From Limnoglobus roseus (GTDB taxonomy: Bacteria; Planctomycetota; Planctomycetia; Gemmatales; Gemmataceae): DNA of 64,000 nt. Below are positions 28,889 to 35,269 of this stretch, in pieces. The position numbers and the translations under genes were made by a program. How positions within the stretch are numbered: position 1 is the stretch's first letter; every line of letters begins with the position of its first letter. The notes under the pieces are model-generated. The model was not told where the DNA came from and searched no databases. It saw only the letters and a list, made by a program, of their open reading frames with translations. The stretch covers positions 2,666,001 to 2,730,000 of the forward strand of contig NZ_CP042425.1 in assembly GCF_008254045.1 (NCBI RefSeq), in the 5' to 3' direction.

Positions 28889-30052
28889 ATGCGACGACGA
28901 AACTTCATCCTGCTGGGCGGGGGCCTCGCCATCTTGATTGGCGTCGTCCTCGCCCTTGTCGTTGCGGGTTGGCCGTCGACCGACTCGGTCGGCTACGACC
29001 CGAACCTGCGGTTCCTCCTCCGCAGCGACCCGATCATCGCCAAGCTACCGCCGACCCCGCCGAACGACCTGCACGGCAGCGGCAAACTCGACGAGTCCAT
29101 TGCCGACCTGCCGAACACGGGCGGCAAACTCCTCGAACCGGCGAAGTTGCCGAAGGCCGATCGCGACAAACTCGCGGCCGTGCTCGACGACCTGTTCGGC
29201 ACGCCGGCCGCCCCGAAATTGTCGGGCGACCCCCTTGGGCTGACGCCAGCCAAACTCGCCGTCGGCAGCCGGGTGTACAAGGAGAAGTGTGCCCAGTGCC
29301 ACGGCAGCACCGGCGACGGCCGCGGCCCGACCGGGCTGTACGTCTACCCCCACCCGCGGGACTTCCGGCTGGCGAAGTTCAAGTACATCTCCAGCACCGT
29401 CGGCCTCACGACGCGGGACGACGTGGTGGCGATGGTCAAGGTGGGCATCGCCGGGAACTCGATGCCGAGTTTCGCCCTGCTGCCGCCGGACCAACTCGAC
29501 GCGGTCGTGGACTACACGCTCTTCCTGGCCCTGCGGGGAAAAGTTGAGAGCGACCTCCTTTCTGCGGTTCTGGGGGAAGACGGCCTGACGGGGCCGCCGG
29601 AACTGTTCGCCGAGTTGTCGCTCACCCACTGGGCGAAGCGGTTCGCGGACGCCGAGGCGAAGGTGGTTCGCCCGCCAGTGCCGCCGCTGGACGTCAAAGA
29701 CGGCGGGACGGACGCGGCTTACGACGGGCAGGTACGCCGCGGGTTCGCGGCTTTCCAGACGGCCGGCTGTGCGAGTTGCCACCGCGACTACGGCCGCGAG
29801 ACGCACTACCTCTACGACGACTGGGGCGTCGCCGTGCGGCCCGCGAACCTGAGCGCCGGAACCTACCGGGCCGGTGGCGATCCGCTCGACCTGTTCCGCC
29901 GCATCCGCTGCGGCATCCCGCCGTCCGGCATGCCGGGCGTGGGCGAGGGGACGCTGAGCGACGCCCAGGTTTGGGACTTGGTGCTGTTTCTAAAAGCGTT
30001 GCCCGTGCCGCGGCACCTCCCCGACGACGTGCGGGCGAAGATCTACAAATGA
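28889..30052 (+). CDS. Membrane-anchored diheme cytochrome c
   Basis: The protein has 387 residues with an N-terminal TM anchor (about 6-27). Two class I-like cytochrome c domains are visible: CAQCHG (about 133-138), with Met in GNSMPSFALLP, and CASCHR (about 293-298), with a C-terminal Met in PSGMPGVGEG. About 80 residues precede the first heme. It probably shuttles electrons between ACIII and the oxidase, or feeds the caa3 cytochrome domain; this is inferred from operon position. Its stop overlaps ctaA as ATGA. Confidence 0.88.
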   Translation: MRRRNFILLGGGLAILIGVVLALVVAGWPSTDSVGYDPNLRFLLRSDPIIAKLPPTPPNDLHGSGKLDESIADLPNTGGKLLEPAKLPKADRDKLAAVLDDLFGTPAAPKLSGDPLGLTPAKLAVGSRVYKEKCAQCHGSTGDGRGPTGLYVYPHPRDFRLAKFKYISSTVGLTTRDDVVAMVKVGIAGNSMPSFALLPPDQLDAVVDYTLFLALRGKVESDLLSAVLGEDGLTGPPELFAELSLTHWAKRFADAEAKVVRPPVPPLDVKDGGTDAAYDGQVRRGFAAFQTAGCASCHRDYGRETHYLYDDWGVAVRPANLSAGTYRAGGDPLDLFRRIRCGIPPSGMPGVGEGTLSDAQVWDLVLFLKALPVPRHLPDDVRAKIYK

Positions 30053-31338
30053 CCGACCGCATGAACACACTCCGACCGACACCCCGCTGGGTCCGCATCG
30101 CCGCGGTGCTGACCGTCGTGCTGACCGTCGTGCTGCTCACCCTCGGCGGCTTCGTGACGACGTTCCGCGTCGGCATGGCCGACCCGGTCTGGCCGACCGA
30201 ACCGCTGTTCTTGCTCGGGCAAGACTGGCAGCAACTCGAATTCGGCTTCCTCATCGAACACTCGCACCGCCTCCTCGGGTTCATGACCGGGGCGGCCGCC
30301 ATCGTCTTCGCGCTGGGTGCTTGGCTCGGCGAACCCGACCGGAAGTTGCGGCTCGTCGGGCTGGTTACGATCGTCGGCCTGGTCGGCGGGTATAACGAGT
30401 TCTACAAGGGGATGAAGCACGTCTGGACGGAAGTTCAAGAAAAAGCCCGGGAACAACAGCACCTCGATCCGAAACAACCGGACTACGAACAGCGGGTGAA
30501 TCAGTCGGAGTCGCTGAAACAAATCACGAAGTGGCCGGTGGCGCAGGGGGCCGGCACAGCGGCGTTCGCTTTCGCAGTGCTGCTGTTCGGAGCGGCCGCC
30601 GCGGCGAAGCGGACGCCGGGCGGGGCCGTGCGGCTGATGGCGAGCGTGAGCCTCGTCTTCGTCATGGTGCAGGGGCTACTCGGCGGCTTCCGCGTGTTCC
30701 TGAACGCGCTGGCGGGCACGAACCTCGCCGCCATCCACGGCGTCTTCGGGCAGGTCACGTTTGCCGTTCTCGTGGCCACGATGGTGCTGTGTACGCCGCG
30801 GCGGGAAGGGGACGCACTTCCGTCCGACGACCGCGAGCCACTCGCACGGCTGGCCTGGATCACCGTCGGCGTGCTGCTGTTGCAACTGGTGTGGGCCGTG
30901 TGGGTCCGTCACTACGGCTCGTCCGTTGCCCAACGACTGCACATCCTCACCGCGTTCGTGGCGACTGGCTTCCTCGTTTGGCTGGCCGCGAAGGTCTTGC
31001 TGAACCCCGTGGCGAAGCCGCTGTTCCGCGGGGCGGCAATCCACCTGCTCTTTATCGTCGGCATCCAGGTGTCGCTCGGCGTCGAGTCGTACATCGGCAA
31101 GTTCGTCGCGGCCGGGCCGCAAGCCCAGAAACTGCCGGAAGAGCGGACCGTCACGAAGCCGCAGGCGATCATGCGGACGGCCCACCAACTGATCGGCGCG
31201 GCCCTCCTCGCCTCGACGGTGGCGTTCGCCGTGCGACTCGGCCGGCGTCCCATTGGGGTCGGCGGTGAGGCCCCGGCCGTGCGAGAATTGCCCGAAGTTC
31301 GCGACCGGCCGGCTACCGTTCCGGCCCAGGTTTCCTAG
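30049..31338 (+). CDS. ctaA: Heme A synthase (COX15/CtaA family), long form
   Basis: The protein has 429 residues from ATG 30049, coupled to the previous stop. About eight TM helices form two four-helix halves. Heme-binding His residues are seen in IEHSHRLLGF, AAIHGVFGQ, RLHILTAF and TAHQLIGA. It hydroxylates heme O to heme A, which coxA needs. It carries a soluble insert (about 110-165, with YNEFYKGMKHVWTEVQEKA and DPKQPDYEQRVNQSE) in the first half, absent from typical CtaA of about 300-350 residues. ctaB follows after 47 bp. Confidence 0.9.
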   Translation: MTDRMNTLRPTPRWVRIAAVLTVVLTVVLLTLGGFVTTFRVGMADPVWPTEPLFLLGQDWQQLEFGFLIEHSHRLLGFMTGAAAIVFALGAWLGEPDRKLRLVGLVTIVGLVGGYNEFYKGMKHVWTEVQEKAREQQHLDPKQPDYEQRVNQSESLKQITKWPVAQGAGTAAFAFAVLLFGAAAAAKRTPGGAVRLMASVSLVFVMVQGLLGGFRVFLNALAGTNLAAIHGVFGQVTFAVLVATMVLCTPRREGDALPSDDREPLARLAWITVGVLLLQLVWAVWVRHYGSSVAQRLHILTAFVATGFLVWLAAKVLLNPVAKPLFRGAAIHLLFIVGIQVSLGVESYIGKFVAAGPQAQKLPEERTVTKPQAIMRTAHQLIGAALLASTVAFAVRLGRRPIGVGGEAPAVRELPEVRDRPATVPAQVS

Positions 31339-31385
31339 AACAATCGTCACACCAACGCGAACCCGTCTGCCGACGGGATACCATC

Positions 31386-32321
31386 ATGCCAGCGACCGCA
31401 ACCTTGCCGCGAACCCTGACCGCACCGGCCATGAGCGAGGTCCGCACGCGGTTCGCCGACTACCTCGAACTGACGAAGCCGAAGATCGCGATGATGGCCC
31501 TCGTCACCGTGGCCGTCGGGTACTTTCTCGGGGCCGCCCCGTCGGCGAACATTGCCGTCCTGCTGCACACGCTCATCGGGGCGGGCCTCGTCGCGGCCGG
31601 CGGCAGCGCCCTGAACCACTGGCTCGAACGCCGGGCTGATTCGCAGATGCACCGCACACTGAACCGCCCGCTGCCCGGCGGGCGGATGCGACCGGCGGAA
31701 GTCTTCTCGTTCGGCGTCACCCTCGCAATCGTCGGCGTGGTGTACCTGTTGGTGGCCGTGCCGCACTCGTCCGCCGCCATTGCCGCCGCCGCCACCGGCT
31801 TCCTGTACGTCGCGGTTTACACGCCGCTGAAGCGTGTCACCGCCTGGAACACCGTCGTCGGCGCGATCCCCGGCGCTCTGCCGCCGGTCATCGGCTGGTG
31901 TGCCGCCCGCGGCACGATCTCGGCCGACGCGGTCTGCCTGTTCGCCATCCTCTTCGTGTGGCAACTGCCGCACTTCTACAGCATTGCCTTCCTGCACCGG
32001 ACCGACTACGCCCGCGGCGGCATGAAGATGCTCCCGTGCGTCGAGCGGCCGGACGGCTTCTGGACCGGCGTCGCGTCGGTCGCTACCGCCGCCCTGCTGC
32101 TGGCCGTCGGCCTCACGCCGTTCTTCTTCGGCTCCGCCCGCTGGCTGTTCCTCGTCGGCTCGGCTCTCCTCGGGGTGTGGTTCCTCGCCCGCACCGTCCG
32201 TTTCGCGAAACTCCGCAACGACCGCACCGCCCGCTCGGTGCTGCGGGGGTCGCTCGTCTACCTCGCCGGGGTGATGGCCCTCCTCGTCATCGACTGGATG
32301 CTGCCTCGCTACCTGGGCTAA
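31386..32321 (+). CDS. ctaB: Protoheme IX farnesyltransferase (heme O synthase)
   Basis: The protein has 311 residues of the UbiA prenyltransferase superfamily with about nine TM helices. DYLELTKPKI opens the family pattern. NHWLERRADSQMHRTLNRPLPGG is the first Asp-rich prenyl-diphosphate/Mg site with the N-R-P-L motif; YTPLKRVTAWNTVVGAIPGALPPVIGW is the second conserved block. It converts heme B to heme O, upstream of ctaA. The ATG at 31386 is used; an alternative Met at residue 16 also precedes the conserved core. Confidence 0.95.
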   Translation: MPATATLPRTLTAPAMSEVRTRFADYLELTKPKIAMMALVTVAVGYFLGAAPSANIAVLLHTLIGAGLVAAGGSALNHWLERRADSQMHRTLNRPLPGGRMRPAEVFSFGVTLAIVGVVYLLVAVPHSSAAIAAAATGFLYVAVYTPLKRVTAWNTVVGAIPGALPPVIGWCAARGTISADAVCLFAILFVWQLPHFYSIAFLHRTDYARGGMKMLPCVERPDGFWTGVASVATAALLLAVGLTPFFFGSARWLFLVGSALLGVWFLARTVRFAKLRNDRTARSVLRGSLVYLAGVMALLVIDWMLPRYLG

Positions 32322-32324
32322 TTC

Positions 32325-33077
32325 ATGCCGATTCAACTCGTCGTCTTCGACTGGGCGGGGACCATCATCGACTTTGGTTCGTGCGCGCCGGTGCACGCCT
32401 TCCATAAGGCGTTCGCCACGAAGGGCATCGCGGTCACGATGGCCGAAACCCGGCGGCCGATGGGGTTGCACAAGAAGGACCACATCCGCGAAATGCTGAA
32501 GGCGATGGGCCGACCGTGGACGGAAGCCGAAGTTGAGGAACTCTACCAAATCGTCACGCCGATGCAGTTGGCTGGGGCACGCGAGTGTGCCAGACTCATC
32601 CCCGGCGTCCCTGAGACGGCCCGCCTCCTCCGCGAGCGTGGACTCAAGATCGGCACGACGACCGGCTACTTCCACGCGGCCCTCGCCGTCTGCCTGTCGG
32701 CCGCGAAGGAGCAAGGGTTCGAGCCGGACGCGGCCGTCTGTGCCGACGATGTGCCGCAGGGCCGGCCTGCCCCGTGGATGATGTTCCGCGTCATGGAGAA
32801 GCTCAACGTCTACCCGCCAAAGGCCGTGGTGAAGGTCGGCGACACGCCGATCGACATGGCCGAGGCCCGCAGCGCCGGGACGTGGGCGCTCGGCGTGGTG
32901 GACAGCAGCAACGAAATGGGGCTGACCGAAGGCGAGTTCGCGGCCCTCGCGCCGGCGGAACGTGAACGGCGGCGCGCGGCCGTGCGCGACGTGTTGCTCG
33001 ACGCCGGGGCGGATGGGACGATCGACACGCTGGCGGAACTGCCGGAAGCGATCGAGGCGTTTGAAGCGATGAGCTGA
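32325..33077 (+). CDS. phnX: Phosphonoacetaldehyde hydrolase-like HAD protein
   Basis: The protein has 250 residues and starts 3 bp after ctaB. The HAD motif I is FDWAGTIID, with Ala at the +2 position as in phosphonatases. The cap has MGLHKKDHI, providing the Schiff-base Lys typical of phosphonatase (about residue 50). Motif II is in TTTGYF and motif III/IV in KVGDTPIDMAEA. PhnX cleaves phosphonoacetaldehyde to acetaldehyde and phosphate. No phnW aminotransferase is adjacent, and placement at the end of a respiratory operon is odd. A substrate other than phosphonoacetaldehyde is possible. Confidence 0.82.
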   Translation: MPIQLVVFDWAGTIIDFGSCAPVHAFHKAFATKGIAVTMAETRRPMGLHKKDHIREMLKAMGRPWTEAEVEELYQIVTPMQLAGARECARLIPGVPETARLLRERGLKIGTTTGYFHAALAVCLSAAKEQGFEPDAAVCADDVPQGRPAPWMMFRVMEKLNVYPPKAVVKVGDTPIDMAEARSAGTWALGVVDSSNEMGLTEGEFAALAPAERERRRAAVRDVLLDAGADGTIDTLAELPEAIEAFEAMS

Positions 33078-33081
33078 AGAG

Positions 33082-33153
33082 GTGAGCGGGGGCGTCAGCC
33101 CCCTGATTCTGCGATTGGCGAGAATCAGGGGGGGCTGACGCCCCCGCTCGCCG
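33082..33153. repeat. REP-like inverted repeat between convergent genes
   Basis: The left arm 33082-33111 and right arm 33122-33153 are reverse complements over about 30 bp. Core sequence is GAGCGGGGGCGTCAGCCCCC then TGATTCT; the right arm has two extra C/G. The 10-nt loop is AT-poor and there is no T run, so a structural repeat is more likely than a simple terminator, though it would block readthrough between the convergent phnX-like and globin genes. Confidence 0.88.
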
Positions 33154-33167
33154 AAAATCCCGATGGG

Positions 33168-33953
33168 TTACTTCACTTCGACGATGTCGCCCTTCGTGCT
33201 GGCGACGATCCCGACGAGTTCGTCCATCTCGGCTTGGGGCACGTTGTACTTCTTCAACGTCGCGACCAGGTGGCCCGCCAGGGCATTGAACTCCTCTTCG
33301 GTGATCTTCATCCCCTTGTGCGTGTCCTTCATGTTGCGGCCGTTGTACTTCAGCGGGCCGCCGGTGGCCGACGAGATCATCTCGACGAGCATCGTTTCGA
33401 GCTTCTTCACGCCGGCGTCGTCGAGCTTGTACTTGCCGTCGCGGAAGAAGTTCACCTTCGGATCTGGGGCGGCGGCGATCACGAAGTCGTGGACGACGGC
33501 CGCGACCGCTTTTTCCCCGCCGAGGCGGTCCCACAGCGGCTTCGCGTCGGCGGCCTTGGCCATCGCCTTCGCGGTGAGATCGGCCTGCGCACCGTCGAGG
33601 GCCTTCCGCAGGGTGAACGAGGCGTCGGAGGTTTTCTGCGTCTTGGCCGCCGCGAGCGCGTCCTTGATGGCCTTCGCCGTGGTCGGCCGGTAGTCGAGCA
33701 CGCCCTGGAGGGTCATGAGCGACCCCTGATAGAGCCGCAGACAGCCTTCCTGGTTGCCGCCGTTGTAGAGTTCTACGCCCTCCTTGACCGTCTCGTAAAT
33801 CAGCGAGGCGATCTTCTTGTCCTGGTCCATTGTCATTTTGTCGGCGGCCATCTTGTCCGCCATCATCTTGTCGGACAGGGCCTTATCTTGCCCGAACGCG
33901 GGGGCGGCCAGGACGAGCAGCACGCCGATCCAACCCGTTGGAATTCGTCGCAT
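33168..33953 (-). CDS. Secreted protein with C-terminal group 1 truncated globin domain
   Basis: The protein has 261 residues. A signal peptide (MRRIPTGWIGVLLVLAAPAFGQ) is followed by an N-terminal region with DKMMADKMAADKM repeats and a helical segment (YETVKEGVELYNGGNQEGCLRLYQ). The last ~120 residues are a 2-on-2 globin: LWDRLGGEKAVAAVVHDFV (helix A/B), FFRDGKYKL, and DTHKGMKIT with the proximal His (about residue 211), then AGHLVATLKKYNVP. Such globins usually are cytoplasmic and bind O2 or NO; export is unusual. It lies beside an oxidase operon, convergent with it, and divergent from an ECF sigma gene. Confidence 0.85.
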   Translation of the reverse strand: MRRIPTGWIGVLLVLAAPAFGQDKALSDKMMADKMAADKMTMDQDKKIASLIYETVKEGVELYNGGNQEGCLRLYQGSLMTLQGVLDYRPTTAKAIKDALAAAKTQKTSDASFTLRKALDGAQADLTAKAMAKAADAKPLWDRLGGEKAVAAVVHDFVIAAAPDPKVNFFRDGKYKLDDAGVKKLETMLVEMISSATGGPLKYNGRNMKDTHKGMKITEEEFNALAGHLVATLKKYNVPQAEMDELVGIVASTKGDIVEVK

Positions 33954-34045
33954 GATTATTTTCCCTCGTGAAAAAAGTGGGCGCGATTCAAATTCGCCGG
34001 CGGATCTTCGAGGATACGAGCCATTCGGATCGCCGGATTCGTCGC

Positions 34046-34073
34046 TTGTACAATAGATGGATGAACTTGTACA
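34046..34073. promoter_or_regulatory. Paired TTGTACA sites upstream of ECF sigma gene
   Basis: TTGTACA, containing the palindrome TGTACA, occurs at 34046-34052 and 34067-34073. The two copies are 21 bp apart, two helical turns, in the 195-bp divergent region between the globin and sigma genes. This spacing suits a dimer pair or an ECF-type promoter/operator. Function is inferred. Confidence 0.4.
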
Positions 34074-34081
34074 CGAGATTA

Positions 34082-34111
34082 TTGTCCCGTGCTCGTTGTT
34101 TTACATAAAAT
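34082..34111 (+). promoter_or_regulatory. Possible sigma-70-type promoter for the ECF/cupin pair
   Basis: TTGTCC (34082-34087) and TAAAAT (34106-34111) are separated by 18 bp in an AT-rich stretch. They lie about 40 bp upstream of the chosen sigma-factor start. The match is partial and no transcription data exist. Confidence 0.3.
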
Positions 34112-34148
34112 CGCTCCGTGGCCACTTCTCCTCACGGGTGGGCTTGTC

Positions 34149-34688
34149 ATGGTCATCTCCGATTGCGAAATCCTGCACCGTGTGGCCGATCGCGATCGTC
34201 CGGCCTTTGCCGATTTTTACGATCGGTATGCGTCGCGGGTTTTTGGCCTTTTATTACACCTTCTGCGAAACCGCACGGACGCCGAGGACGTATTGCAAGA
34301 AGCGTTCTGGCAGGTGTGGCGGCAGGCCGACCGTTTTGACTCGCGACGCGCGTCGGCCGAATCATGGGTGCTGATGATTGCCCGGTCCCGGGCGGTCGAT
34401 CGGCTCCGCAAGCGCCGAGAGACCGTGACGGACACGGTCCCGGAAGTGCCCAGTGACAGTAAGCCGGACATCAACCTTTCGCGGCAAGATGATGCCGCGC
34501 AGGTGATTTCGGCATTGGGCGTGCTTCCCCCGGATCAGCAAGAGCCAATCCGGCTGGCGTTCTTCGACGGCCTGACCCACGAACAGATCGCCCGGCACCT
34601 GAACATTCCGTTAGGGACCGTGAAGACCCGCATCCGTTTGGGATTCCTCCGCCTGAAGGAACGCCTGACAACGGGGATTAGTAAATAA
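34149..34688 (+). CDS. ECF-family RNA polymerase sigma factor
   Basis: The protein has 179 residues from ATG 34149 (MVISDCEILHRVADRD), which brings the protein to normal ECF length; a longer reading adds about 20 hydrophobic residues with no conservation. Sigma region 2 is visible (AFADFYDRYASRVFGLLLHLLRNRTDAEDVLQEAFWQVWRQ), as is region 4 (LGVLPPDQQEPIRLAFFDGLTHEQIARHLNIPLGTVKTRIRLGFLRL), with the DNA-recognition helix GTVKTRIR. The gene lies 2 bp before a cupin anti-sigma gene. By analogy with SigK/RpoE-ChrR pairs it is probably autoregulated and released by a redox or metal signal. Confidence 0.92.
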   Translation: MVISDCEILHRVADRDRPAFADFYDRYASRVFGLLLHLLRNRTDAEDVLQEAFWQVWRQADRFDSRRASAESWVLMIARSRAVDRLRKRRETVTDTVPEVPSDSKPDINLSRQDDAAQVISALGVLPPDQQEPIRLAFFDGLTHEQIARHLNIPLGTVKTRIRLGFLRLKERLTTGISK

Positions 34689-34690
34689 CC

Positions 34691-35212
34691 ATGACTGACG
34701 AAATACTCGACCTGTTCGCCCCGGACGAGCTCGACGCGCTCGACGCGGCGATTCTCGCCCTCACGGCCGAGATCCCGGCGGTTGAACCACCGCCGATGGT
34801 TAAACAGCAACTGTTCGACCGTCTCGCCGTCGCCCCGCCGGCGAACCCGACCCTGGAACAGCAGCGCGACGCGGCCGAGAAGTTGTCGGCGCTGCAATTT
34901 TCCTTCCGCGAAGAGGCGATGTTCCAGTACTCGCACATGCCCGGAGTGACCGCGCGCCTGCTGCACCTGGATTCGACCGCGAAGCGGTTCTCGGCCATCG
35001 TGAAGCTCGAACCGGGCAGCCGCATCCCGCCGCACCACCACGACGGGCTGGAAGAGTGCTTGGTGCTGGAAGGCGAATTGATCCTTGGCACCGTGCGGAT
35101 GCGGCCCGGCGACTACCAGTGGGCCGAGGACGGCAGCGATCACGTCGAACAGTGGACGGACGTGGGCGCCACGGTACTCATCTCCGGCCCGACTTCGCTG
35201 CTCGCGGGGTGA
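34691..35212 (+). CDS. Cupin-domain anti-sigma factor (ChrR-like)
   Basis: The protein has 173 residues. The C-terminal half is a ChrR-type cupin: SRIPPHHHDGLEECLVLEGEL gives the metal-binding His cluster and Glu, RMRPGDYQWAEDGSDHVEQW the second motif with His. The N-terminal ~60 residues (ILDLFAPDELDALDAAILAL and MVKQQLFDRL) are helical and in the position of the sigma-binding domain. The zinc-binding HxxxCxxC motif of ChrR-type anti-sigma domains is not present. Coupling to the ECF gene (2-bp gap) supports the role. A hairpin follows the stop. Confidence 0.82.
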   Translation: MTDEILDLFAPDELDALDAAILALTAEIPAVEPPPMVKQQLFDRLAVAPPANPTLEQQRDAAEKLSALQFSFREEAMFQYSHMPGVTARLLHLDSTAKRFSAIVKLEPGSRIPPHHHDGLEECLVLEGELILGTVRMRPGDYQWAEDGSDHVEQWTDVGATVLISGPTSLLAG

Positions 35213-35235
35213 GTGAAATTTGAACGGAAGCGCAG

Positions 35236-35262
35236 GCCCACCCGTCGCGATGACGGGTGGGC
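35236..35262. repeat. REP-like palindrome/terminator between convergent genes
   Basis: Eleven-base arms GCCCACCCGTC / GACGGGTGGGC enclose a 5-nt loop. On the plus strand TTTGTCGTT follows, so it may terminate the cupin transcript. The arms match the palindrome embedded in leuS at 4613-4642. Confidence 0.8.
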
Positions 35263-35269
35263 TTTGTCG

